Shown here piece after piece: positions 19,003 to 27,869 of a DNA stretch of 64,000 nt (positions within the stretch are counted from its first letter, which is position 1; each line of letters begins with the position of its first letter). Origin of the DNA: an uncultured Lachnospiraceae bacterium (lineage in GTDB: Bacteria > Bacillota > Clostridia > Lachnospirales > Lachnospiraceae); the NCBI GenBank assembly GCA_934394565.1, contig CAKRQV010000003.1:1-64000 (forward strand), read 5' to 3'. The translations under genes were made by a program, and so were the position numbers. The notes beneath the pieces are model-generated. The model was not told where the DNA came from and made no database searches. It saw only the letters and a list, made by a program, of their open reading frames with translations.

Positions 19003-19099
19003 CTGTTATCCCTCCTCATGCTTACTTACCAGTCTCGTATGTTTTTGTCCGTCACGTTTGTATATCAGATGGCCGGATAAACTTTACGACCGGTTATAT

Positions 19100-20611
19100 T
19101 TACTGTTCCGTAGAACCTTCCCAGGTACCCACCGTTCTCCTGGCAGCCTCTTCATCAAACCAGTGTGTGGTAACGGTCTTTGCCCTTGTAAAGAATCTGT
19201 AACCGTCTCTGCCCAGTACATGCAGATCACCAAAGAACGAATCCTTATTTCCGGAGAACGGGAAGTATGCGGTCGGCACCGGAATACCTACGTTGACACC
19301 CACCATACCGCCGTCTGTTTCCATCACGAATTTACGGCTGTAGTAACCACTCTGGGTAAATATACAGGAACCATTTGCGAACGGATTGGCATTCATGATC
19401 GCAACGCCTTCTTCATAGTTTTTCACACGTTTGATGCAGGTTACCGGTCCGAAGATCTCACGGTCACCAACGGTCATACCCGGTTTTACATGATCCAGAA
19501 TGGTCGGTCCCACAAAGAATCCCTTCTCATAGCCCGGTACAACAACATTCCGTCCATCCAGCACAAGTTCAGCGCCCTCATCAATACCTGTCTGGATCCA
19601 GTCACAGATTTTCTCTTTGTGTTTTGCATTGACCACCGGTCCCAGATCTGTAGCTTCATCATAAGCACAGCCGATGTGCAGCTTCTCTGCTTTTTCTTTC
19701 AGCAGAGCGACAAATTTATCGGCGATACTTTCCTGTACACATACGACCGGAAGTGCCATACAGCGCATACCGGCGCATCCATACGTAGAATTGATAATGG
19801 CATTCGTTGTAGCCTCAAGATCGCAGTCTTCCAGAACAAGCGCATGATTTTTTGCCTCTGTCTGTGCCTGTACCCGTTTCCCATGCTCTGCCGCTTTGGA
19901 ATATACCTGTTTTCCAACACCAGTCGTGCCAACAAAGGTCACAGCTTTTACTCTCGGATCTGTTAAAAGGATATCTGCCTCCACGCGGCTGCAGGTTACC
20001 AGATTGACAACACCTTTCGGAAAACCGCCTTCTTCATAGAACAACTCCATGATACGCATAGCAGTCAGCGGTGTCTGGGAGCTTGCCTTTAAGGCAACTG
20101 TGTTACCACAGGCAATCGACAGTGGAACCATCCAGCCCCAGGGAATCATGGCAGGGAAATTCATCGGCACGATACCAGCCGTTACACCTAATGGAAATCT
20201 GTAGGCTGCGGTATCGTAATTTGTCGTCACCTGCATGGCCGCATAGCCCTGGATCATGGCAGGTAAAGCACAGGCTTCCTCTGTCGGCTCGATGGCCTTC
20301 TGCACATCACCTCTGGCTTCTTTGATATTTTTGCCCAGCTCTTTTGCACAGAGAACGGAAAGTTCTTCTTTGTGCGCATACAGGATGTCTCGCCATTTGA
20401 ACATATACTGCTGTCTCCTGGCCAGCGATAACTGCGACCATGCCGGAAAAGCAGCCTGGGCAGATGCGATGGCTTCCTCGACCTCATCAGCTGTACAACA
20501 AGGAACCTGAGCGATCACTTCACCCGTACTGGAATCTGTAACATCCATATATTTCTCCGTTTTTGATGATTTCCATTCACCATTTACACAGTATCCCATT
20601 TTCTTAGCCAT
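19100..20611 (-). CDS. iolA: CoA-acylating (methyl)malonate-semialdehyde dehydrogenase
   Basis: The 503-residue protein belongs to the aldehyde dehydrogenase superfamily, MmsA/IolA branch. It oxidises malonate semialdehyde with CoA to acetyl-CoA and CO2, the last step of inositol catabolism. The catalytic Cys is in STYGCAGMRCMALPV near residue 285. Upstream features include VPMNFPAMIPWGWMVPL and the cofactor region FVGTTGVGKQVY. Length is normal. The ATG is preceded by AAAGGAGGT. It sits between two TIM-barrel enzymes and the Fe-alcohol dehydrogenase, so the cell may choose between oxidation and reduction of malonate semialdehyde. Confidence 0.9.
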   Translation of the reverse strand: MAKKMGYCVNGEWKSSKTEKYMDVTDSSTGEVIAQVPCCTADEVEEAIASAQAAFPAWSQLSLARRQQYMFKWRDILYAHKEELSVLCAKELGKNIKEARGDVQKAIEPTEEACALPAMIQGYAAMQVTTNYDTAAYRFPLGVTAGIVPMNFPAMIPWGWMVPLSIACGNTVALKASSQTPLTAMRIMELFYEEGGFPKGVVNLVTCSRVEADILLTDPRVKAVTFVGTTGVGKQVYSKAAEHGKRVQAQTEAKNHALVLEDCDLEATTNAIINSTYGCAGMRCMALPVVCVQESIADKFVALLKEKAEKLHIGCAYDEATDLGPVVNAKHKEKICDWIQTGIDEGAELVLDGRNVVVPGYEKGFFVGPTILDHVKPGMTVGDREIFGPVTCIKRVKNYEEGVAIMNANPFANGSCIFTQSGYYSRKFVMETDGGMVGVNVGIPVPTAYFPFSGNKDSFFGDLHVLGRDGYRFFTRAKTVTTHWFDEEAARRTVGTWEGSTEQ

Positions 20612-20650
20612 ACCACTTTACCTCCTTTTTTTCACTATTTTATATTTTTA

Positions 20651-21571
20651 CTATTTTGAAAGAAGTTCTCTCTCAATCCGCTCTCTGGCTTCCGGCGCCT
20701 GTTTGTTCATTTTCTCCGGGAAACCAAACATAGATACACAGGCAATATTGTCTCCGCCAACCTTCGGTGCGTCTTCTTTTAACTGTTTGTTTGCGAAATC
20801 CATCTCACGCAGTGTATCGAAAATACCATCAAAGTCCACATCACCTTCGCCCATGGCCAGATGCTGGTGGATCGTCACATCGGCTTTGCCACGACCGTTT
20901 AACCACGGCGGATTGGCGATATAACGGCAGTCCAGCGTCTGGTTAAATGTATCGGCAAACAGTACATGGGTCAGCTCATCTCCGGCATAGTGCAGCATAG
21001 AACGCACATCACCTTTTCCCTGATCATAGAAGAATCCATGCGGGGAAGAGTATACATAGCCGAGATTTTTTGAGCGGAAAGATTTAACCATATCACAGGT
21101 CTCATTATTCAGCTCACAGAAATCGTACGGATGGGACTGGATCTCCACACGCAGACCCTCTCTTTCGATGATCGGCAGAAGCTCCTCCATGGATCTGTAC
21201 CACATACCGTTGCAGATCTCCTGCTGGTTCGGATCACCGGATAATTCCGTATTGATGACCGGAACACCCATATCTACAGCGATCTCGATCATTCTCTTCC
21301 AGTTGGCTACAGCCATCTTACGCTGTTCCTCTGTAGGTCCTGACCAGCGGTATACCACGATAAAGGAAGAAATCTCTACACCGGTCTCTTTCAGTGCCTG
21401 ACGGTACTCTGCCTCTACTTCTTTTGAAAATAACGGATGCTTGTAAAACGGATTGATTCTCGGATGTGGAGACTGTTCGATATATTTATATCCCCAGTCT
21501 GCGACCTGATGTACCATCTCATTGATTCCCATCTGTTTTGCAAGAACATCCACATCAAATGCTATCTTCAT
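20651..21571 (-). CDS. Sugar-phosphate isomerase/epimerase family protein, IolH-like
   Basis: A 306-residue TIM-barrel protein of the xylose-isomerase-like superfamily. The start MKIAFDVDVLAKQMG and segments such as YKYIEQSPHPRINPFYKHP, VEIQSHPYDFCE and VTIHQHLAMGEGDVDFDGIF resemble Bacillus IolH, a protein of the iol operon whose exact reaction is not settled in my knowledge. Metal-binding Glu/His residues typical of the superfamily are present. It lies 39 nt upstream of iolA in the operon, with a GGAGG site. It could be an inosose or keto-inositol isomerase or dehydratase. Confidence 0.75.
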   Translation of the reverse strand: MKIAFDVDVLAKQMGINEMVHQVADWGYKYIEQSPHPRINPFYKHPLFSKEVEAEYRQALKETGVEISSFIVVYRWSGPTEEQRKMAVANWKRMIEIAVDMGVPVINTELSGDPNQQEICNGMWYRSMEELLPIIEREGLRVEIQSHPYDFCELNNETCDMVKSFRSKNLGYVYSSPHGFFYDQGKGDVRSMLHYAGDELTHVLFADTFNQTLDCRYIANPPWLNGRGKADVTIHQHLAMGEGDVDFDGIFDTLREMDFANKQLKEDAPKVGGDNIACVSMFGFPEKMNKQAPEARERIERELLSK

Positions 21572-21589
21572 ACAACATTTCCTCCTTAT

Positions 21590-22555
21590 TTACTGGCTGA
21601 TCGTCTGTTTCAGGGCATCGATCGATGTCTTAAGACCAGCCTCTACACTCATGGTCAGATCCTCCATTTCCAGAGATACATAACCGTTGTATCCCATCAT
21701 ATGGCATACAGAGAAGAATTCTTTCCACCACTGCAGATCCTTACCACAGCCAACAGCTACATAATTCCATGTACGCTCAGCACTCTTGTCTACCGACAGT
21801 GTTTCCAGTAAACCATCCACATCAGCCAGTCCTTTTTCAATACGGGCATCCTTGCCATGTACATAGAAGATCTTGTCGCCCAGTGCTCTGGCTGCAGCGA
21901 TCGGATCTGCACCCTGGATCATCAGGTGGGACGGATCCAGATTCAGACCCAGGACATCGGAATCTGCACCGACAACCTCGCACAGCTTTTTAAATGTACG
22001 GACATTATGTACCAATGTGCCTGGGAACTCTTCGATAGCGATCTTTTCCACACCGTGTTTCTTTGCGAAAGCACACATCTCTTTCCACCAGGTAGCTGCA
22101 ACTTCCCACTGGTATTTCATAGCTTCTACCATGTAGTTGACACCGTCAAATTCCGGCCAGGAAATGGTGGAGGTCAGCCAGTTCGGTGTATGCTCACCCG
22201 GTGCACCCTCCGGCAGACCGGACATGGTAACGATGGTCTTTACGCCAAGCTTTCCTGCAAGCTCTACAGTGTCATGGATCGTTTTACTGTGCTCACGGCC
22301 CATCGGACTGTCTACCAGCGGATTTCCGGAGCAGTTTAAAGCGGAAATCTCCATGTCTCTTTTATCCAGTTCTGCTTTGAAGGCTTCTCTCTTTTTGTCA
22401 TCCTTGATCAGTTCCTCTGCGGACGGGATAAAACAGCAGCCGCCCCAGCCTCCTGCCGTCATTTCGACGGCAGAGATACCATAGGCTTTTACCTTATCCA
22501 GCATTTCTGTGAAGGGAATCTTTCCAAATACATCTGTACAGATTGATAATTTCAT
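21590..22555 (-). CDS. Sugar-phosphate isomerase/epimerase family protein (candidate inosose isomerase or dehydratase)
   Basis: A 321-residue TIM-barrel protein. Recognisable parts are MKLSICTDVFGKIPFTEML, the first-strand motif VEMTAGGWGG, IAIEEFPGTLVHN with a metal-ligand Glu, LNLDPSHLMIQGADP and KIFYVHGKDARI. It is about 320 residues, like IolE/IolI relatives, but does not show the typical IolE start. ATG 22555 has GGAGG 8 nt upstream and is preferred to a GTG two codons earlier. It sits between iolG and the IolH-like gene, with 12-19 nt gaps. Since no clear IolE is present, this or its neighbour probably supplies inosose dehydratase. Confidence 0.75.
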   Translation of the reverse strand: MKLSICTDVFGKIPFTEMLDKVKAYGISAVEMTAGGWGGCCFIPSAEELIKDDKKREAFKAELDKRDMEISALNCSGNPLVDSPMGREHSKTIHDTVELAGKLGVKTIVTMSGLPEGAPGEHTPNWLTSTISWPEFDGVNYMVEAMKYQWEVAATWWKEMCAFAKKHGVEKIAIEEFPGTLVHNVRTFKKLCEVVGADSDVLGLNLDPSHLMIQGADPIAAARALGDKIFYVHGKDARIEKGLADVDGLLETLSVDKSAERTWNYVAVGCGKDLQWWKEFFSVCHMMGYNGYVSLEMEDLTMSVEAGLKTSIDALKQTISQ

Positions 22556-22573
22556 TGTCACATCCTCCTGTAT

Positions 22574-23581
22574 TTATTTGTATAATTCCGGCATTTCATC
22601 GTATACAACCGGAACAATTGTCTGTGTGTCTCTGGCCTTTGAAGCGGCTGCAGCAGCTACCTGGCAGGCATATCCATCCCATGCGGTTGGTCCGTCTACA
22701 CGTCCTTCCTTGGAAGCATTGATCCATGCCTGGATCTCATCGTTGTAGGCATCTGCGAAACGGCTGAAACAGTCGGTATACATTGCACGACCTTTCTGTG
22801 CCTTGGCATTTACGGAAATGTAATTCGGCTCCGGCATATTCAGTACAGCGCCGTCGCAAACGATTTCACACTTGATATCATAATCGTTATAATTGTTAAC
22901 GAAAGACTCTACATCAATACGGACACCTGAGGTTGTTGTCAGGATCATAATCTGCGGATCATGCAGATCCTTCGGTCCGTTGTTGGTGCTCTTACCGTAG
23001 CGGACTTCTGCTGTTGCATAATCTTCGCCCAGTAACCATCTCAAAACATCGATCTCATGAACCATGGAGTTTTCTACAGCCATCGTGTTATCCCAGTCAT
23101 CCGGCACCTGCGGATTTCTGTGTGCACAGTGCAGAAGCAGCGGCTCGCCGTAGTTTCCACTTTCGATAGCGGCCTTTAACTGTTTGTAACCGGCATCGTA
23201 TCTGCGCATGAAGCCAACCTGTACATACTGTTTTCCAGCAGCCAGCTCTGCCTCAACGATCCGCTTGCAGGCATCGGCCTTCGGAGCCAGCGGTTTCTCA
23301 CAGAAGATGTATTTTCCGGCTTTGATGGATGCTGTGACATATTCCTCATGGTACGGATCGGCTGTACAGCACATCACAGCGTCGATTTCCGGATCATTGA
23401 TCATATCCAGCGGATCTGCATAGCCTTTCAGACCATATTTTTCTGCTACGCTTAAACCAAAATCACTGGCCGGATCTGCGCAGGCCACAACCTTTCCACC
23501 CTGCAGCTTTTCATTCACTCTCTCAATATGGGTACGTCCGATTCCTCCGGTGCCTACCAGTCCGATTCTTAATTCTGCCAT
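22574..23581 (-). CDS. iolG: Inositol 2-dehydrogenase-type oxidoreductase (Gfo/Idh/MocA family)
   Basis: A 335-residue NAD-dependent dehydrogenase that should oxidise myo-inositol (or an isomer) to the keto-inositol (inosose). It has the Rossmann motif GLVGTGGIGRTH at the start, EKPLAPKADAC with the catalytic Lys near 97, and MVHEIDVLRWLLG with the catalytic Asp/His region. ATG 23581 has AAGGAG upstream; the open frame to 23629 adds 16 unrelated residues. It is in the operon after a GPH transporter. Family is certain; inositol as substrate follows from context. Confidence 0.87.
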   Translation of the reverse strand: MAELRIGLVGTGGIGRTHIERVNEKLQGGKVVACADPASDFGLSVAEKYGLKGYADPLDMINDPEIDAVMCCTADPYHEEYVTASIKAGKYIFCEKPLAPKADACKRIVEAELAAGKQYVQVGFMRRYDAGYKQLKAAIESGNYGEPLLLHCAHRNPQVPDDWDNTMAVENSMVHEIDVLRWLLGEDYATAEVRYGKSTNNGPKDLHDPQIMILTTTSGVRIDVESFVNNYNDYDIKCEIVCDGAVLNMPEPNYISVNAKAQKGRAMYTDCFSRFADAYNDEIQAWINASKEGRVDGPTAWDGYACQVAAAAASKARDTQTIVPVVYDEMPELYK

Positions 23582-23654
23582 TTTCTTATTCTCCTTTTCT
23601 ATTGTTTTTGTTGTTTTTTCGCCTGCCAATTTTCAGCGGGCAATATTTTTATAT

Positions 23655-25049
23655 TTATTCTTCTGCTTCCGTAACTGCATTTTCAGCTTTTACAGCCTTC
23701 ATCGCCTTTTCCCGTTCCAGAAGCTCTGCCATGATCTGCGGATATTCTTTATCCAGCTTATAAAACAGCATCAGCACGACGATACCCAGACCGATGACTG
23801 CAATGCCATACACAAAAAGGTTATAGATTGTCCGCAATGCATCTGCACTCTGGCTTGTTACACCTGCTGCAGAATGATATCCGCCTGCAGCCATTACAAA
23901 ACCGATAAATGCGGAACCAATGCCCTGTCCGAATTTCTGTCCCGATGTTACCGCAGACTGTATCGCACCCGGTGTACGAAGTCCTGTTTTCCATTGTCCA
24001 TACTCGATAGCGTCAGTGATCATTGTAAACATAACCGTATAGATAGGCGCTGTTCCAAGACCTCTCAAAAAGGATCCGCACCAGATCAGTGGAATATTTG
24101 TGGGTGCCAGCACAATGATGACAGAACCCAGGGCAATCAGTGCACCTCCCAGCATAGCCCACGTTTTCTTGGATAACTTGTGGATAATAAGACCAATAAA
24201 CGGTATGGAAATACACATCATGATCTGCGCTGCAAAATTGATAACACCTAGCAGATTGTCATTGCCGAGATTCCATTTACAGTAATAGGTCAGCATTGTT
24301 CCAGAAAATGTCTGATACAAAGCGATCAGAACGAAGAACAGGAAGAGGATGATAAAATATTTGTTTTTTAATAATGCCGGAATAGCTTTCTTAAGAGGAA
24401 TTTTCTCGCCCCCCATATCATCCAACACTTCCACACGCTCCTTAGTGTTAAAAAAGCAGATCAGCATCAGAATTGCAGAAATAATACCATATACAGCCGT
24501 CAGCTTTACCCATACTTCCTGTGTGCCACCGAGCTTATTGACCAGCGGTAAAAATGTCATAGTAACAACGATATTACCGATCGGACTCATGGTCATCCGG
24601 ACAACATTTGCCTTGGCTCGCTCTGTCTGTGAACGTGTCATATAACTTAAGGATGTTGCAAACGGTAACTGGAACATTGTATATACCACAGTCAACATCA
24701 AATTATATGTAATAAAAATGTAGATAGCCTGTGCCATTGGTGCTGCTTTCGGTACTGTCATTAACAGCACTGAAGCCACTGCATAGGGAATCGACATACG
24801 CAGTTCCCAGACTCTGGCCCGTCCATGTTTTGAACGGGTACGATCTACAATAAATCCGGCACAGATATCAGATGCTCCGTTAAACACCTGTGAAATAGCA
24901 ATGATCGTTCCGATGATGGCCGGTGAGATACCCACTACATCGGTATAAAATGTAACCAGTAATGCAGTTACGATTGTGAATACAAAGTTACAGGAAATTT
25001 CTCCGCATCCATAACAAACTTTCTCTCTGAAGCTCAATTTTTCTTCCAT
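23655..25049 (-). CDS. GPH-family sugar:cation symporter (probable inositol or cyclitol uptake)
   Basis: A 464-residue glycoside-pentoside-hexuronide transporter related to MelB, with twelve membrane segments. The start has the usual LSFREKVCYGCGEISCNFVF, and the cytoplasmic loop IVDRTRSKHGRARVWEL is the GPH signature with the Asp/Arg pair. The C-terminus is a soluble acidic tail. It replaces IolF or IolT found in Bacillus. Its position between the UroD-like gene and iolG suggests that it imports the substrate of this operon. Confidence 0.85.
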   Translation of the reverse strand: MEEKLSFREKVCYGCGEISCNFVFTIVTALLVTFYTDVVGISPAIIGTIIAISQVFNGASDICAGFIVDRTRSKHGRARVWELRMSIPYAVASVLLMTVPKAAPMAQAIYIFITYNLMLTVVYTMFQLPFATSLSYMTRSQTERAKANVVRMTMSPIGNIVVTMTFLPLVNKLGGTQEVWVKLTAVYGIISAILMLICFFNTKERVEVLDDMGGEKIPLKKAIPALLKNKYFIILFLFFVLIALYQTFSGTMLTYYCKWNLGNDNLLGVINFAAQIMMCISIPFIGLIIHKLSKKTWAMLGGALIALGSVIIVLAPTNIPLIWCGSFLRGLGTAPIYTVMFTMITDAIEYGQWKTGLRTPGAIQSAVTSGQKFGQGIGSAFIGFVMAAGGYHSAAGVTSQSADALRTIYNLFVYGIAVIGLGIVVLMLFYKLDKEYPQIMAELLEREKAMKAVKAENAVTEAEE

Positions 25050-25192
25050 ACATACAGCGCCTCCCCCGCTTTATGTAGCTTTCTTCCGGCAGACAGTTCC
25101 CGCTGACCGCCGGCAATACATTATATAGTTTTTATCTAACTAGTTTATCTTCTACAGCCTCCGACCCCCAGCCATGTTCTGTAAATTGACAA

Positions 25193-26512
25193 TTAATACC
25201 GTTTGTTAATCTCTTCCCTTACGATCTCCACCCATCTGAATACCTGTTCCGGTTTGTTTCCGATAGTATGCAGGTCTTTCAGGACGATCTCCAGATTGTT
25301 CTTGTTCTTTGTGATATCCAGAATGTTGGCCATCGTCTGATGGATCTTCTCTTCACTCATATTCTCGCAGGCTACATCTGTTGATCTGGCCTTGTAGGAA
25401 TATACATAATCTTTTCCCAGATAATCACTCATCTTCTGTGCATCTGCCCACTGGGATACAGAGATACGGCGCATATTATGCAGCTGTTTGATATCTTCCC
25501 AATACGGATCTACGCCCTCGCAGCATGCATAGCAGCCAAGTCCGAAGAGATCGGATACCTGTTTGAAATACGGGAAAATGAATTCCTTGTACAGCCACGG
25601 TGAAATACCGGTAGCTTCTTGTGCCTCGCACAGTCCCCAGATATCTTTCAGCTTTACATTCTTCGGGTCCGGATGCAGCTGGCTGCTCCAGCCAAGACCG
25701 CCGGAACCTACAAATGTATTGCCTACATTATTATAGAGAACACCCTCACGCTCGATCTGTTTCAGCTTATTGATATAACCGGTCGTCAGCTTCTGGAAAA
25801 TCTCATGTACCTTTTCCGGATACTCATAAAAGTCGATCATCATACCATCCAGACCACGCAGATGGGAGTAAGCCAGTACCATATGGGATGACCAGAACCA
25901 CCATGTCCTGAACTGTACATCCAGAATGCCGTCAAACACTTCCCTGGCCAGATTAAAGTAGGCATTGGAGGTTTCCCAGTCCACCTTGATGTACGGATCT
26001 TCGATTGCTGCCTCTACATCCAGCTCCTCAAATTCTTCATCCTCCAGATCAGCGAATTTTGGTTTCCAGCTGTAGGCCTGATTGATATCGCCGCTGCCCT
26101 CGTGATCCTCGTTGATACCCCACTCTGTATTCACGCCTCTGTATGGCAGATAGAATACCGGTGTCAGCGGTTTGTCGTCTTTGATCTGTGTTCCGTACAT
26201 GATCTCTTTTCTCAGCCACATCTCCCAGTCCTGCGCCATATAGCCTTCACAGGTAATATCGCGGTCAAATCTGAGAGCTTCATTCCATCCGTTCTCCATA
26301 TCCACAAGGATCAGCGGACGGGTTTCTTTCAGATCATTATGATCTGTCCAGAGCTTGATTTTCTCCTGCTCAATCGGTCGTTCGCACAATTCACGAAACT
26401 GCTTTGCGAGATCTCTTAAAATCTCTCTGTCGTGGTCTGAAATGACCACCTGATCCATGGACCAGCCTTTTTCAATCCAGTTTCCCCAAGCACCTTTATC
26501 CAGTCTATGCAT
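25193..26512 (-). CDS. Uroporphyrinogen decarboxylase (URO-D) superfamily protein of unknown substrate
   Basis: A 439-residue protein of the URO-D/MtaA superfamily fold, longer than HemE (about 350). The core resembles corrinoid-linked methyltransferases: a TIM-barrel with GLDGMMIDFYEYPEK near 230, then LFGLGCYACCEGVDPYW near 335, where Cys residues could bind zinc as in methyltransferases of this group. No heme genes are near, so HemE function is unlikely. ATG 26512 has GGAGG 7 nt upstream; an in-frame start at 26557 adds 15 residues. It is the first gene of module 1, divergent from araC, so it is likely needed for the imported substrate, perhaps a methylated cyclitol. Confidence 0.65.
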   Translation of the reverse strand: MHRLDKGAWGNWIEKGWSMDQVVISDHDREILRDLAKQFRELCERPIEQEKIKLWTDHNDLKETRPLILVDMENGWNEALRFDRDITCEGYMAQDWEMWLRKEIMYGTQIKDDKPLTPVFYLPYRGVNTEWGINEDHEGSGDINQAYSWKPKFADLEDEEFEELDVEAAIEDPYIKVDWETSNAYFNLAREVFDGILDVQFRTWWFWSSHMVLAYSHLRGLDGMMIDFYEYPEKVHEIFQKLTTGYINKLKQIEREGVLYNNVGNTFVGSGGLGWSSQLHPDPKNVKLKDIWGLCEAQEATGISPWLYKEFIFPYFKQVSDLFGLGCYACCEGVDPYWEDIKQLHNMRRISVSQWADAQKMSDYLGKDYVYSYKARSTDVACENMSEEKIHQTMANILDITKNKNNLEIVLKDLHTIGNKPEQVFRWVEIVREEINKRY

Positions 26513-26776
26513 TGTAATACCTCCATTTTTTGTTGATTTCAAAAGAAATATTGCCACTGTGGCTTATGTTTGTTTTTCTGTATTCGAATACCCGTTTTCT
26601 TTATGTACTTATACTAGCACAATCTCTTTTGATGTGTTAGAATAAAGGAAATACAGAATTAGCACAAAACGCAACTATGATTTGAACAGCTTATAGCGCT
26701 TTGCCTAATATACCCTGTTCACTCTTGTTATTTTCGCTGATTTTTCACTATATCTACCCGAAAAAGGAGGTTTCTT
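26513..26776. promoter_or_regulatory. Divergent control region between inositol module 1 and the AraC regulator
   Basis: On the plus strand TAGCACAA occurs twice as a direct repeat (26615-26622 and 26660-26667), offset 45 bp, close to a possible minus-strand -10 TATAAG whose -35 is poor. That arrangement is typical of an activator-dependent promoter. GTATTCGAATAC at about 26579-26590 is a perfect 12-bp palindrome. The direct repeats are candidate AraC-family sites. Confidence 0.45.
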
Positions 26777-27730
26777 ATGATTCCCTATATAGATTGCCGT
26801 TACAAAGATGCTTCAGGCGTTACCACAGAAATGTATGATAAAGTCAGCCAGATTGCTTATCTGAATAAGGATAACTTTGTTCCCATGCACCGGCATAAAT
26901 TTTATGAGATGGTATTTATCCAGAGAGGAAGCTGCCGTCATTTTTATAAAAATGATGCGACACTTCTCATTCCGGGAGATGTTTTTCTGATTTCTCCGGA
27001 TGAACCACACTCTTACCAGTTTGATGAATCGATCTGTATGTATAACTGCCAGTTTTACCCAGAGATTCTGCACCGCTCCTCTGCGGATTTTATTACAGAG
27101 CTTACCTTTGCCGCTTTAAAGGAACAGGCACCTCTCCACCGACGTATGCAGGATATGTATAATTTATGGGAAGAAATGGATGAAATGCCTGCGCAAACAC
27201 CCTCTATTGGTAACATCAACGAACAGGGGATTCTCCATCTGAATCTGCAGCAACAATCTCTGATTACTTCCTACCTTGGTTCCATTATGTCCGAACAGGC
27301 GAAGCAAAACTACGAATATGTCCGCATGAAGCAGATGTATCTGGAAACAATGCTGATCGTGCTGGCCCGTATCAAGAAAAATCAGTTTGACACTAAAGAG
27401 CAGACTCCCTCCTGGCAGTCTGAAATGATCCTGGACGTTTTAAACCATATTGATGCACATCTGGAAGATCAGTTTGACTTTGTCGAAGAAGCAGCCAAGC
27501 AAAATATTTCTCCCAGCTATTACCGGATGATTTTCAAAAAAATCACTGGTTTAAGCCCACTGGAATATTTAAACCGCGTGCGCGTGCTGCGCGCTCTGGA
27601 GCTGCTGCAGACGACATATATGTCCATAGGCGAAGTAGCCGATGCCGTTGGCATCCACGACTCCAACTACTTCTCCCGGCTGTTTAAGAAGCTCGTGGGA
27701 TGTCCGCCCAGCTATTACAAATCGATCTGA
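26777..27730 (+). CDS. AraC-family transcriptional regulator
   Basis: A 317-residue regulator. The N-terminal half is a cupin-type sensing domain (about 30-100: MHRHKFYEMVFIQRGSCRHF, then PGDVFLISPDEPHSYQF). The C-terminal 100 residues contain two helix-turn-helix units with the AraC signature (IGEVADAVGIHDSNYFSRLFKK, near 280-301). The ATG has AAAGGAGG upstream. It is transcribed away from module 1 and converges on iolJ at a shared terminator. It most likely activates module 1 in response to a cyclitol ligand. Confidence 0.88.
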   Translation: MIPYIDCRYKDASGVTTEMYDKVSQIAYLNKDNFVPMHRHKFYEMVFIQRGSCRHFYKNDATLLIPGDVFLISPDEPHSYQFDESICMYNCQFYPEILHRSSADFITELTFAALKEQAPLHRRMQDMYNLWEEMDEMPAQTPSIGNINEQGILHLNLQQQSLITSYLGSIMSEQAKQNYEYVRMKQMYLETMLIVLARIKKNQFDTKEQTPSWQSEMILDVLNHIDAHLEDQFDFVEEAAKQNISPSYYRMIFKKITGLSPLEYLNRVRVLRALELLQTTYMSIGEVADAVGIHDSNYFSRLFKKLVGCPPSYYKSI

Positions 27731-27801
27731 CAGCTTTTATCTCCTGCAGGGTGCGATGATGATCTGTACCCTGTTACAAAAGTTGTCTTTTTTCCCCCGG
27801 C

Positions 27802-27858
27802 AGGAAAAAGGCCGCTGTTTCTCACACTCATTGAGCGAAAAACAACGGTCTTTTCCTT
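27802..27858. terminator. Bidirectional terminator between araC-type gene and iolJ
   Basis: GGAAAAAGGCCGCTGTTT pairs imperfectly with AAACAACGGTCTTTTCC across a 22-nt loop, with A- and T-rich flanks for both directions. Confidence 0.7.
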
Positions 27859-27869
27859 TTTTCCATCCT

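Noticed and set aside
20651..22555. Calling either TIM-barrel gene iolE outright
   Set aside because: Neither shows the characteristic IolE N-terminus that I know; only the superfamily is certain.
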